This document shows positions 1-7,046 of a stretch of DNA of 12,230 nucleotides, piece by piece (position 1 is the first letter of the stretch; each line of letters begins with the position of its first letter). Source of the DNA: Firmicutes bacterium UBA3941 (lineage in GTDB: Bacteria; Bacillota; Clostridia; Caldicoprobacterales; UBA3941); NCBI GenBank assembly GCA_002385665.1, contig DGDX01000001.1, positions 1-12,230 on the forward strand, in the 5' to 3' direction. A program made the position numbers and the translations under genes. The notes under the pieces are model-generated. The model saw only the letters and a program-made list of their open reading frames with translations, had not been told where the DNA came from and did no database searches.

Positions 1-250
1 TAAACGCAATAAATTATGGGAAAGAAGTAGACTAAAGATCCACTTATCGGCATAATCCAAGACTACCCTTATGTAGCAGCATAAGTACACTCCAGAGGGA
101 AGCAAGAAACCTCATACAGTCCTATAATCATTGTAAACCAAAATGAATTTCAATATTCAATTCTAAATCAAAGGTTTGAAGAATAAATCTGATTAGAAGA
201 AGAGCATATCCCAAGTCAGCCAAATTAAGAGTATAGGAGGTGAATGATAG
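1..250 (+). other. Leader region upstream of the surface-fibre locus
   Basis: No gene is recognisable here. The stretch is AT-rich and contains a perfect 6-bp inverted repeat, CTTATG/CATAAG, at 68-85 with a 6-nt loop. A short GAGG/CCTC pairing follows at 95-113. These could be parts of a structured leader RNA, but I could not match the sequence to a known riboswitch; in particular I do not see the conserved cores of the c-di-GMP-I class or a T-box. No convincing sigma-A promoter was found. The ribosome binding site of the first gene, AGGAGG at 235-240, ends the region. Confidence 0.35.
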
Positions 251-1882
251 ATGAAAAATTTAATAAGAACCGCGGGGATACTTGTACAGATTCTTACCAT
301 GTTTCTTACTATGGGTACAGGAATTGTTGCAGAAACGGTAAACCCACCTATAGAAGAACCATCAAAGCCAGGATTAAGTGTAGACGTGGTAACCCTTAAG
401 GAACATTATCTTCCGGGAGAGATTATTGAATATACAGTAAAGATAATTAACACCGGGGATATGGCTTTGACAGATCTACTACTGACCGATGAGCTGTTAG
501 GAGAAAAAACATTAGGAGATCTGGATGTAGGGGAGGAGCTAACTTTAAAGGAGGTTTATACAATTCCCTCAGCATACCAGCTAGGTACCTTGGAGAACAA
601 GGTAAAGGCAACTTGTATATTGGGGGAAACAGAAGTTGAAGCTGAGGCAAGCTTTTCTGTTGAGATAAGGGAATCACTTCGTGAGAAAGATACGGTTGAA
701 GAAGTGATGGATAATTCAGAGAATACGACAGAGTCTCCAGAGGTAGTAAGTGAGGATGAAGGCAAATCAGCAGATATAGGTTTAATGGCTTTGGCGACTG
801 ATTATCCAGCAACCACCGGTGTAATGGGTCTAAAAATGGATTCGATAAATCAACATACAGGGGTAATATACGCCTGGATGCATAAAAATAACGGCTCCTA
901 TGATACATACCTTGCAATTGTTTCTCTTGATACAAAACCTGTCAACAAGATAACGTTTAATGGTTACGAATATTCTAAAGATAAGGGTAACCTTATTGTT
1001 GACAGGGCAGATGGCGATTACGAGTTAATAATTGGTGGGGAAGAGTACGGGAAGGCCAAGGATCACCTTGACAAAGACAACAGTAAAAGATGGTCAGTAG
1101 TAAAAATACCGGGACAAACTTTAACTTTGCCATTCTATATAACAATTGATGTGGGTGCCGGGGGACATAATATTGATGATGAAACAAGAGTTGATATCGA
1201 TAGCGAATTGGAGGTATATCATAAATACGACAGGGAATCATCAGTGGAGCTGGATATATACCAATCAGGTCATTTGAAAAAACCCCAATATGTTGGTGAC
1301 TACTTTCGCTATAGTGTACACCCGGTGTACGTAAAGAATGGGGTTGGCTATGAGCTAGTGGATATAAAAATAGTGCATAACGGGATGGAACTGGGTCCTG
1401 ATGTACCTAGAGAATGGGATCAGGATGGTAACCTGTTAGGCGAGGTAGAACCCATAGAGGAAGTAATAGATGGGCAAACAAGATATTATGCAAGCGCAAG
1501 AATAACATTTATCTATGAAAGAATCGATGACGGGGAACTAACCATAATAAAAGAGCTTAGCAACAATAGCTCCGACGAAGACGGTTCAAGGGTATTCGAT
1601 ATTTTCATTTATGGACCGGATGGGGATGACCGCAAGGTCTATGTAGTGACCCTAACCCCGGGGACTCAAGCTACCCTCGCAGGCTTAAAATATGGGGAGT
1701 ACACCATAGAGGAAATAGTACCAATGAATTTTACTCAAAAATCCATATCATCCAAAACTATTACATTGAATATGCAAAATAAGATTAGCACTGTGACTAT
1801 AACCAATGAGCGTACCAATGATGGCTGGTTCTATGATGATGACCGGAAAGACAATCATTTTACAGTACTAGGGGTGAAATAG
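251..1882 (+). CDS. Secreted surface protein with DUF11-like and SpaA/Cna-B-like domains
   Basis: This 543-residue protein starts at ATG 251, ten bases after a perfect AGGAGG. It has an N-terminal signal peptide (about residues 1-27). A DUF11/CARDB-like beta domain covers about 41-139, with the typical PGE-x-I-x-Y-T-V-x-I-x-N-T-G pattern at 55-69. An acidic linker (about 140-175) follows, then a middle region (about 176-425) that I do not recognise. A SpaA/Cna-B-like prealbumin fold lies at about 428-520. In it, Lys434, Glu488 and Asn519 sit where isopeptide-forming residues are usually found. The protein ends with a short polar tail rich in Asp, with no LPXTG motif and no C-terminal membrane helix. 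It occupies the position of tapA in the tapA-sipW-tasA operon of Bacillus subtilis but is not visibly homologous to TapA. A role in fibre nucleation, decoration or adhesion is inferred from context. Confidence 0.85.
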   Translation: MKNLIRTAGILVQILTMFLTMGTGIVAETVNPPIEEPSKPGLSVDVVTLKEHYLPGEIIEYTVKIINTGDMALTDLLLTDELLGEKTLGDLDVGEELTLKEVYTIPSAYQLGTLENKVKATCILGETEVEAEASFSVEIRESLREKDTVEEVMDNSENTTESPEVVSEDEGKSADIGLMALATDYPATTGVMGLKMDSINQHTGVIYAWMHKNNGSYDTYLAIVSLDTKPVNKITFNGYEYSKDKGNLIVDRADGDYELIIGGEEYGKAKDHLDKDNSKRWSVVKIPGQTLTLPFYITIDVGAGGHNIDDETRVDIDSELEVYHKYDRESSVELDIYQSGHLKKPQYVGDYFRYSVHPVYVKNGVGYELVDIKIVHNGMELGPDVPREWDQDGNLLGEVEPIEEVIDGQTRYYASARITFIYERIDDGELTIIKELSNNSSDEDGSRVFDIFIYGPDGDDRKVYVVTLTPGTQATLAGLKYGEYTIEEIVPMNFTQKSISSKTITLNMQNKISTVTITNERTNDGWFYDDDRKDNHFTVLGVK

Positions 1883-1884
1883 TG

Positions 1885-2505
1885 ATGGGAATGGTGCCGA
1901 GATCAGCGGGCAAGAGGGTAGACAGAAATAGCAAGTGGTTTAAAAAGGCGATGAGACTATCCAGGGATATACTATTCGCCGCCTATATCATCCTCATGAC
2001 AGGCCTTATCTGCATCACGGCCCAATCCAGATTCACAGGTAGAGAACCGGCTCTATTGGGTTACCGGATGTACTTTGTAGACAGTGGCAGTATGAGCCCC
2101 GCCATCAGACAGGATTCTATGATAATAGTTAAAGAGCTGGAGCCCCAGGATGTTAAGGAGAAGGACATAGTGACCTACTATGGAAGGAATGAATCCACCA
2201 GGATTACTCATAGGATAGTTAAAGTCATAGACAACGGAAAGTCCTTCATAACAAGGGGGGATGCCAATAATACCGACGATCCTATGCCTCTTGATGGGGA
2301 TAGATTAATAGGGAAAGTTGTATTTATCATACCCCTTATAGGCCGGCTGTTCAGATTTTTGAGTACTGTTAAGGGAATGGTTACTGTAGTGATGCTAGGG
2401 GTAGTATGGCTTGCTGTACCAAAGCTCCTGGCCTACAAGGAGGGGAATTTTGAAGCTCACAAACAACCCATTGTCGGTCCCGGAGATTCACAAGAAGTGG
2501 ATTAA
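1885..2505 (+). CDS. sipW: SipW-like signal peptidase I (ER-type Ser/His)
   Basis: This is a membrane signal peptidase of the SipW/archaeal/ER type. It is predicted to remove the special signal peptides of TasA/camelysin-like proteins, two of which follow directly. The catalytic Ser is in SGSMSP (Ser70 counting from GTG 1882). The general base is His110 in THRIV, not the Lys of normal bacterial type I peptidases. The GDANNTDDP box (126-134) carries the conserved acidic residues. One membrane helix precedes the catalytic domain (about 30-47) and another follows it (about 165-182), as in SipW. The gene starts right at the stop of the previous gene: GTG 1882 overlaps its TAG by one base and ATG 1885 follows at once. 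The AGGGGTG at 1870-1876 is better spaced for ATG 1885. Translational coupling with the upstream gene is likely. Confidence 0.9.
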   Translation: MGMVPRSAGKRVDRNSKWFKKAMRLSRDILFAAYIILMTGLICITAQSRFTGREPALLGYRMYFVDSGSMSPAIRQDSMIIVKELEPQDVKEKDIVTYYGRNESTRITHRIVKVIDNGKSFITRGDANNTDDPMPLDGDRLIGKVVFIIPLIGRLFRFLSTVKGMVTVVMLGVVWLAVPKLLAYKEGNFEAHKQPIVGPGDSQEVD

Positions 2506-2527
2506 ATCATTATAGGGAAGGATGCCT

Positions 2528-3085
2528 ATGAAAAAGAAATATGTCTTTATCTTGACTATTGTCTTAATTTCATTATTGGCAACCAGCGGGAGTCTGGCAT
2601 GGTTTTCAGCTAACAAGGAGGCCACTAATGAGTTTAAGATGGGCACTGTTGGAGTAGAGGTAGTGGAGAATAGTTTTAAGAACATCACAGATGTAAAAAT
2701 TCAATCCTATGATAAAGCCGTTAGCGTTAAGAGTTTAGGGACAAAAAGAACATACGTAAGGGTCAGATTAATCCCCATATGGAGCGATCATAACCTTCCG
2801 GTGTCCAATGTCAAATTGATCCTGGCAGATAATGATGATTGGATAAAGGGGGATGACGGCTACTACTACTTTAAATACTATTTGACTGAAGGTCAGGTGA
2901 CCAGTGAACTACTGGCAGAGGTTGAGTTTACTGAATTGGGCGCTGAATATACCGGTAAAACATTCACCCTTAAAGTGGTAGCGGAAGGGGTTCAGGCCAG
3001 TCACAGAGCATGGGTGGATGTATGGGGAATTGATGTCCTGCCCTTTGAGGCTGATAAAGCCTGGGCAGGTACCAGGGAATCCTGA
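2528..3085 (+). CDS. TasA/CalY (camelysin)-like fibre protein, copy 1
   Basis: This 185-residue secreted protein has a SipW-cognate signal peptide: MKKK, a hydrophobic core, then GSLAWFSANKEATNEFKMGT with the typical (G/S)x(L/M)AWF cleavage region at residues 21-26. The TasA/camelysin family (peptidase M73 in databases) forms extracellular beta-sandwich subunits that polymerise into matrix filaments. Near the C-terminus, GAEYTGKTFTLKV (138-150) matches the NKYQGNSIKLQF strand pair of B. subtilis TasA. It is followed by QASHRA and WGID (156-169), which are shared with the next gene. ATG 2522 is also in frame, but AGGGAAGG (2514-2521) directly abuts it, while ATG 2528 has six-base spacing, so 2528 is chosen. 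Protease activity is not supported by any visible motif; the structural role is known for TasA and inferred here. Confidence 0.86.
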   Translation: MKKKYVFILTIVLISLLATSGSLAWFSANKEATNEFKMGTVGVEVVENSFKNITDVKIQSYDKAVSVKSLGTKRTYVRVRLIPIWSDHNLPVSNVKLILADNDDWIKGDDGYYYFKYYLTEGQVTSELLAEVEFTELGAEYTGKTFTLKVVAEGVQASHRAWVDVWGIDVLPFEADKAWAGTRES

Positions 3086-3136
3086 TAGGACTGTATTCAG
3101 CGATTTGTGTTAGAGACTTGCCTAAATGATGAGTAC

Positions 3137-3182
3137 ATTTATATGTTTTTATCCTGATTACATCTGGGATATTCATATAAAT
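3137..3182 (+). other. Intercistronic hairpin between the two TasA-like genes
   Basis: A 9-bp perfect stem (3137-3145 with 3174-3182) encloses a second 5-bp stem TATCC/GGATA (3150-3154 with 3167-3171) with a 12-nt loop. No T-run follows, so it is not a typical terminator. It lies in the 123-nt gap between the two fibre-subunit genes and could stabilise or mark processing of the mRNA, which would allow unequal subunit amounts. That role is inferred. Confidence 0.45.
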
Positions 3183-3211
3183 CTATAGCAAAAAATTAAG
3201 GGGGATTTATG

Positions 3212-3769
3212 ATGAGAAAAAAGATAGCCATTATTATGACTACAATATTGGTAGGGCTACTAGCCATAGGGGGTACCATGGCATGGTTTACAGCTGAATC
3301 TAAAGAAGTGACTAACACCTTTAAGGCCGGTACTGTAGATATAAAATTAGTGGACATATTTAATGGACGCAGAGCACAAAACGTTAACCCTGGTGATTGT
3401 TACTACAAGAAGGTATATGTAAAAAATACAGGCACTAAGAATGCATATATTAGGGTTAAGTTAAATGCGGAATTCAACCCTGAGTTACCCGTAGAAGGGG
3501 TTGTAACCTATCTAGTAGACGGTTGGGAAACAGATTGGGTGAAAATAGGAGACTGGTATTACTATAAACACATAGTGACCACACGGGATAAAACCAACTA
3601 TCTCATTGACGGTGTATGTTTTGAAGGAAAGGAAATGGGTAATGAATACCAAGGCGCGACCTTCACAATTACAGTAAAGGCCGAGGCTATCCAGGCCTCC
3701 CATGATGCGATAAAGGAAGAATGGGGGATAGACCCGGAAAAATGGGAACCTATTGTAGCTGAATCCTAA
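3212..3769 (+). CDS. TasA/CalY (camelysin)-like fibre protein, copy 2
   Basis: A second 185-residue TasA-like protein, paralogous to its upstream neighbour. The SipW-type signal peptide reads MRKK, hydrophobic core, GGTMAWFTAESKEVTNTFKA, with AWF at 24-26 exactly as in copy 1. The mature part has the family features: TFKAGTVDIKL just after the cleavage region, a VNPGD turn (58-62), VYVKNTGTKNAYIRVKL (68-84) and MGNEYQGATFTITVKAEAIQASH (142-164). The MGNEYQG stretch is close to QNKYQG of B. subtilis TasA. It has two cysteines (63 and 136) that copy 1 lacks. AAGGGGGA at 3198-3205 precedes two adjacent ATG codons; 3212 has the better spacing, and 3209 would add one Met. It probably co-assembles with copy 1 as a fibre subunit. 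Confidence 0.87.
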   Translation: MRKKIAIIMTTILVGLLAIGGTMAWFTAESKEVTNTFKAGTVDIKLVDIFNGRRAQNVNPGDCYYKKVYVKNTGTKNAYIRVKLNAEFNPELPVEGVVTYLVDGWETDWVKIGDWYYYKHIVTTRDKTNYLIDGVCFEGKEMGNEYQGATFTITVKAEAIQASHDAIKEEWGIDPEKWEPIVAES

Positions 3770-3787
3770 TAAACATAAACCGGATAT

Positions 3788-3837
3788 GTAGCAGAAAGTA
3801 TCTGTTACCTAAAATGAAACACTCTAGGAAGGAGTGT
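3788..3837 (+). promoter_or_regulatory. Two hairpins in the leader of the wall-anchored TasA-like gene; second includes the ribosome binding site
   Basis: The 73-nt gap before the next gene holds two hairpins. The first pairs GTAGCAG (3788-3794) with CTGTTAC (3802-3808), with one G-U pair. The second pairs ACACTC (3819-3824) with GAGTGT (3832-3837) around a 7-nt loop. The ribosome binding site AGGAAGGAG (3826-3834) lies partly in this loop and partly in the 3' arm, nine bases or so before ATG 3843. Local folding may therefore modulate translation. No T-run is present, so termination is unlikely. Confidence 0.4.
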
Positions 3838-3842
3838 AGTCT

Positions 3843-4508
3843 ATGCTATTAAGCCTGCAAAGAATTATAACCAACCTGGGCTTTTGTATGCTGACTATAG
3901 GGCTATTGTTCTCAGCATTTGCACCTTCCATGGCTCTAGCCGCTGATGTTGAACTCATCGGCAACGATAAGGGTCTGGAACTATCAATGGAGACTGATAG
4001 GCTCTTCAATCTTACGAATTTAAACCCAGGGGACACCCATGAAGCAAATATAACTATTAAGAATAGATATGTAAGACCCTATGAACTCTTTATGCGAGCC
4101 GAGAGGGTAGGTGTGGCTCCCGGCGAAGAAGAAGCCGATCTTTTTAAACAACTGATGTTGGCTGTATATATTGGTGAAAGGGAAGTCTATTCAGGATCTA
4201 TGGCAGGGTTTGCAGCAACAAATATTAGTTTAGGTAAGTTTGACCTGAACGAGACGGAGAAGTTAAGAGCGGTGGTTCATCTTCCGGGATCGGAAACAGG
4301 TAATGAATTCCAAGGCAAATCTGTGGATGTAAAATGGATATTCACTGCCCAAGCGGATGAATTGGAACCCGAAGAACCCGACGAGCCCAAGGATCCGGAT
4401 AAACCGTTCCCGCCTAAGACCGGGGATGTAATACCCATGGGGTTCTATGGCCTGGGTTTAGGATTGCTGGGGCTTGGCATTGGGATTGCTTGGAAGAGAA
4501 AAAAGTAG
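3843..4508 (+). CDS. TasA-like secreted protein with C-terminal cell-wall sorting signal
   Basis: This 221-residue protein has an ordinary signal peptide ending in PSMALAA (residues about 1-34), not the SipW-type AWF form. The middle part is a divergent TasA-like beta domain: LNPGDTHEANITIKN (59-73) and TGNEFQGKSVDVKWIFTAQ (152-170) align with matching parts of the two upstream fibre proteins and of B. subtilis TasA. A Pro/Glu/Asp-rich spacer (about 172-190) leads to PPKTGD (190-195), a glycine-rich hydrophobic helix and a KRKK tail. This is a complete cell-wall sorting signal in which the usual Leu of LPXTG is Pro. It is the last gene of the locus, ahead of a strong terminator. The natural inference is that it anchors or caps the TasA-like fibre on the peptidoglycan through a sortase encoded elsewhere. 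Confidence 0.83.
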   Translation: MLLSLQRIITNLGFCMLTIGLLFSAFAPSMALAADVELIGNDKGLELSMETDRLFNLTNLNPGDTHEANITIKNRYVRPYELFMRAERVGVAPGEEEADLFKQLMLAVYIGEREVYSGSMAGFAATNISLGKFDLNETEKLRAVVHLPGSETGNEFQGKSVDVKWIFTAQADELEPEEPDEPKDPDKPFPPKTGDVIPMGFYGLGLGLLGLGIGIAWKRKK

Positions 4509-4517
4509 CCACATACA

Positions 4518-4585
4518 ATAATCCCCGCCCCATTGGGGGGATTATATAAAGGGAGCCCTTGGGGTAAAAACCTGGGGGCTCTTTT
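4518..4585 (+). terminator. Rho-independent terminator of the fibre locus (two adjacent hairpins)
   Basis: Ten bases after the last stop a stem ATAATCCCC/GGGGATTAT (4518-4526 with 4537-4545) forms a first hairpin. The second pairs GAGCCC (4553-4558) with GGGCTC (4576-4581), extended outward by G-U and A-T pairs into TTTT (4582-4585). The second hairpin with its T-run is a classical terminator on the + strand. Confidence 0.8.
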
Positions 4586-4760
4586 CTGCATTCCATAGCC
4601 TTAGTTTTTTCAAAATCGATGTCGGAAGATAGATATTGTCCAGCTAATGAACCAGCGCAATATGTAAATTATAAATAGTTCACGTATTTTGAAGGAATTT
4701 GGCTGGTATTGTAGAACTAATTTTATAACAACGAAATTGCCGAAAGGACTAATTGTATCT
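4586..4760 (+). other. Intergenic region upstream of radC
   Basis: No gene is seen in this 175-nt gap between the terminator and radC. A radC promoter should lie here, but no pair of -35/-10 boxes is convincing. Weak candidates are TTGAAG (4690-4695) and TTGGCT (4699-4704), neither with a good -10 box at normal spacing. Confidence 0.3.
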
Positions 4761-5438
4761 ATGAGTAAAAATCTTCATGCAGGCCATAGGCAAAGGGTAA
4801 GACAAAGATTTCTATCAGAAGGATTGGATGCCTTTGAAGACCATCAGGTACTAGAGCTTCTATTATTTTATGCCATTCCCAGGATGGATACCAACGACTT
4901 GGCTCATAGGATGATTAAGGAATTTGGATCCCTGGCAGGGCTCTTTGAAGCCGATGCCAAGGATATAGCAAGAAGGTGTAAGGTCTCGGAGAATACCGCC
5001 GTCCTGGTTTCACTCATCCCATCCCTATCCAGAAGATACTTCTTGGGTAAATGGGGTGATAAGCCAATAATCAACAGTTCTTCAAAGGCAGGAGAATACG
5101 CCATATCCCTATTGGTGGGGCACATTTACGAGGTTTTCTATGTTATCTGCTTGGATACACAGAACAGGGTAAATTATGCCGATATGGTTCATGAGGGAAC
5201 CATCAATGAAGCTGCCATATATCCCAGACTTATAGTGGAAACCGCTCTTAGACACCAGGCCAGCAGCGTTATACTTGCCCACAATCACCCGGGAGGCAGT
5301 CTAAACCCTTCGAGGGCTGATATCAGCGTCACCCAAAAGATTATTACTGCCCTCGATAGTATTTCCATAAAGGTTTTAGACCATATTATAGTTGCGGGGG
5401 ATAGGTATACCAGCTTTGCAGAAAGGGGTTTGCTTTAA
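4761..5438 (+). CDS. radC: RadC/JAMM-family protein
   Basis: A 225-residue RadC family protein. The N-terminal half (about 1-90) contains helix-hairpin-helix-like sequence; the C-terminal half is the JAMM/MPN-like metalloprotease-fold domain. The metal-binding signature is visible as Glu124 in HIYEVFYVI and [15 protein letters not shown] (173-187), that is His174, His176 and Asp187. The old link to DNA repair in E. coli has been withdrawn and the true role is unknown. The open frame extends upstream to a TTG at 4689, but that has no ribosome binding site and the family normally begins near [20 protein letters not shown] 4761 is preceded by AAAGGA at 4743-4748 at a rather long spacing. It is followed by msrA after 73 nt. 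Confidence 0.9.
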   Translation: MSKNLHAGHRQRVRQRFLSEGLDAFEDHQVLELLLFYAIPRMDTNDLAHRMIKEFGSLAGLFEADAKDIARRCKVSENTAVLVSLIPSLSRRYFLGKWGDKPIINSSSKAGEYAISLLVGHIYEVFYVICLDTQNRVNYADMVHEGTINEAAIYPRLIVETALRHQASSVILAHNHPGGSLNPSRADISVTQKIITALDSISIKVLDHIIVAGDRYTSFAERGLL

Positions 5439-5511
5439 GCTAACCCAAGATATGGTTATATCAAATGCATGGGCGTGTAATCTACCGTTTAACTCGAAAA
5501 GGAGGCAATTC

Positions 5512-5985
5512 ATGAAGGAAATAGTACTGGCAGGAGGATGTTTTTGGGGAGTAGAGGAGTATATGTCAAGGATCCCGGGGGTTATTGATACCAAGGTGGG
5601 ATATGCCAACGGAACTCTTGCTCACCCAAGCTATGAAGATGTGTGTACCGGGGCTACAGGCCATGCAGAGGCATGTTATGTAAGATATGACGAAGATAGG
5701 ATAAGCTTAAAGGAATTACTTGATAAATACTGGAGCGTTATCGATCCTACCATACGGGACAGGCAGGGTAATGATATTGGAAGGCAGTACCGCACCGGTA
5801 TTTATTATATAGACGAAGAAGATTTAAGCACCATAGTGGATAGCTTTAACCGTGAGCAGATAAAGTATACTAGACCCATAGTTACGGAAATTGAGCCCCT
5901 TTCCTGCTTCTATGACGCTGAGGAATACCACCAAAGCTACCTTAAGAAAAATCCCAATGGTTATTGTCATATAAAGCTGGACTAA
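5512..5985 (+). CDS. msrA: Peptide methionine-S-sulfoxide reductase MsrA
   Basis: This 157-residue cytosolic enzyme reduces the S epimer of methionine sulfoxide in proteins, using thioredoxin as electron donor. The catalytic motif GGCFWG is at residues 8-13 with nucleophile Cys10. GATGHAEA with its conserved Glu follows at about 47-54, and [21 protein letters not shown] near the C-terminus is typical of the family. The Cys in GYCHI is the likely resolving cysteine. AAAGGAGG at 5498-5505 lies six bases before ATG 5512. The frame is open further upstream into radC, but that extension lacks a ribosome binding site and family similarity. No MsrB domain or gene is present. It is probably co-transcribed with the next two genes. 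Confidence 0.95.
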   Translation: MKEIVLAGGCFWGVEEYMSRIPGVIDTKVGYANGTLAHPSYEDVCTGATGHAEACYVRYDEDRISLKELLDKYWSVIDPTIRDRQGNDIGRQYRTGIYYIDEEDLSTIVDSFNREQIKYTRPIVTEIEPLSCFYDAEEYHQSYLKKNPNGYCHIKLD

Positions 5986-6007
5986 TGAGATTAGGGGGGA
6001 GGATATG

Positions 6008-6307
6008 ATGAGAAGGGGACGTCTTAGGCTCCTATGTTCTGTACTCTCCGTAATAATTATCATCCTGTTGTTATCGGGATGTGTGCCCGGAGATGGGCGG
6101 AATACCAGAGAAAGGCCTGCTGGTTTCCTATGGGGAATCTGGCATGGTTGGATAGCACCCATTTCACTGATATTAGGGATATTGGATAGCAGAATTCGGG
6201 TCTATGAGGTATTTAACAACGGATGGGCTTATGATTTTGGCTTTTATATCGCCATCATAAGCGGTTTCGGCGGCATCTCGCTATTCAGGAACAAGAAGAA
6301 GAAGTAA
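6008..6307 (+). CDS. Small conserved lipoprotein-like protein with two hydrophobic segments
   Basis: A 99-residue protein that I cannot assign to a named family, though its sequence looks like a conserved small protein of Firmicutes. It begins with Arg-rich residues, a hydrophobic stretch, and the lipobox LSGC (22-25), so Cys25 may be lipid-modified. A hydrophobic segment GFLWGIWHGWIAPISLILGIL follows at about 39-59. A second hydrophobic stretch, including FGFYIAIISGFGGISLF, covers about 77-93, before a basic NKKKK tail. Trp, Gly and Pro in the first segment suggest a conserved core. The strong AGGGGGGAGGA (5993-6003) favours ATG 6008 over ATG 6005. It lies 22 nt after msrA and 19 nt before the pseudouridine synthase gene. 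Function is unknown. Confidence 0.7.
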   Translation: MRRGRLRLLCSVLSVIIIILLLSGCVPGDGRNTRERPAGFLWGIWHGWIAPISLILGILDSRIRVYEVFNNGWAYDFGFYIAIISGFGGISLFRNKKKK

Positions 6308-6326
6308 TAAACGAAGGAGAGTCCCG

Positions 6327-7046
6327 GTGAGTCAAACATACTATGAGGATATAAGAATTATATATGAGGATAACCATCTATTGGTAGTGGACAAGCCGGT
6401 CAATATGCCGTCCCAGCAGGATAGGTCCGGGGATAAGGACATATTGACCCATCTAAAGAAATATATAAAGGTGAAATACCATAAGCCCGGTAATGTATAT
6501 CTGGGCTTAGTACATAGGTTGGACCGTCCAGTGGGGGGTGCGATGGTTTTTGCCAAGACTTCAAAAGCTGCATCCAGACTTTCCCAGCAAATACGGGCCA
6601 GGGAGTTTGGTAAAAGATATATGGCAGTCATCCATGGAATACCCCAAATAAAGTCAAAGCAAGGCCTGGTACACTACCTAATAAAGGATAGACGAAAGAA
6701 TATGGTTACCGTAGTTGATAGCAGTATTAAGGGAGCCCAAAAAGCCGTGTTGGACTATGAGGTGGTAGGACAGGCATCTAATATGGCCCTGGTTGAAATA
6801 GATCTACACACAGGACGGCCCCATCAGATACGAGTGCAATTCGCAGCCATAGGTCATCCCCTCTATGGGGATCAAAGGTATGGTAGCCATTTTAATAAGC
6901 CGGGCCAGCAGATTGCCCTCTGGTCCACTAAAATAAACCTGGTTCATCCTACCCTAAGGGAGGATATGACCTTTGTAAGTTTACCACCACTCCTATATCC
7001 CTGGGATATATTTGACCATATAAATTGCCAATATAAAAGCCGCTGA
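6327..7046 (+). CDS. RluA-family RNA pseudouridine synthase
   Basis: A 239-residue enzyme that isomerises uridine to pseudouridine in RNA. The family signature appears as LVHRLDRPVGG (61-71), where Asp66 is the catalytic aspartate; most members have RLDxxTSG, so PVGG is a variant. Further family features are YEDNHLLVVDKPVNMPSQ (13-30), FAKTSKAASRLSQQ and LHTGRPHQIRVQFAAIGHPLYGD near the C-terminus. There is no N-terminal S4 domain, unlike RluC/RluD, so this is a short form. The exact target (rRNA or tRNA position) cannot be read from sequence. Translation starts at GTG 6327, seven bases after AAGGAG (6314-6319). It is the last + strand gene before a convergent junction. Confidence 0.9.
   Translation: MSQTYYEDIRIIYEDNHLLVVDKPVNMPSQQDRSGDKDILTHLKKYIKVKYHKPGNVYLGLVHRLDRPVGGAMVFAKTSKAASRLSQQIRAREFGKRYMAVIHGIPQIKSKQGLVHYLIKDRRKNMVTVVDSSIKGAQKAVLDYEVVGQASNMALVEIDLHTGRPHQIRVQFAAIGHPLYGDQRYGSHFNKPGQQIALWSTKINLVHPTLREDMTFVSLPPLLYPWDIFDHINCQYKSR

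Noticed and set aside
447..935. A 162-codon open frame on the - strand opposite the first surface protein
   Set aside because: The Leu/Pro/Tyr-rich translation is typical of a reverse-strand shadow, without a ribosome binding site or family features.
1800..1882. Sorting signal or membrane anchor at the end of the first surface protein
   Set aside because: The C-terminus is polar, with no LPXTG-like motif, hydrophobic helix or basic tail.
3086..3208. Terminator between the two TasA-like genes
   Set aside because: The hairpin there is AT-rich and has no T-run after it on the + strand.
4689..4760. Upstream TTG start for radC
   Set aside because: No ribosome binding site precedes it and the extra residues do not look like RadC; ATG 4761 gives the normal family start.
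5392..5511. Upstream extension of the msrA frame into radC
   Set aside because: MsrA begins at ATG 5512 behind AAAGGAGG, and the extension is only an open frame overlapping radC.
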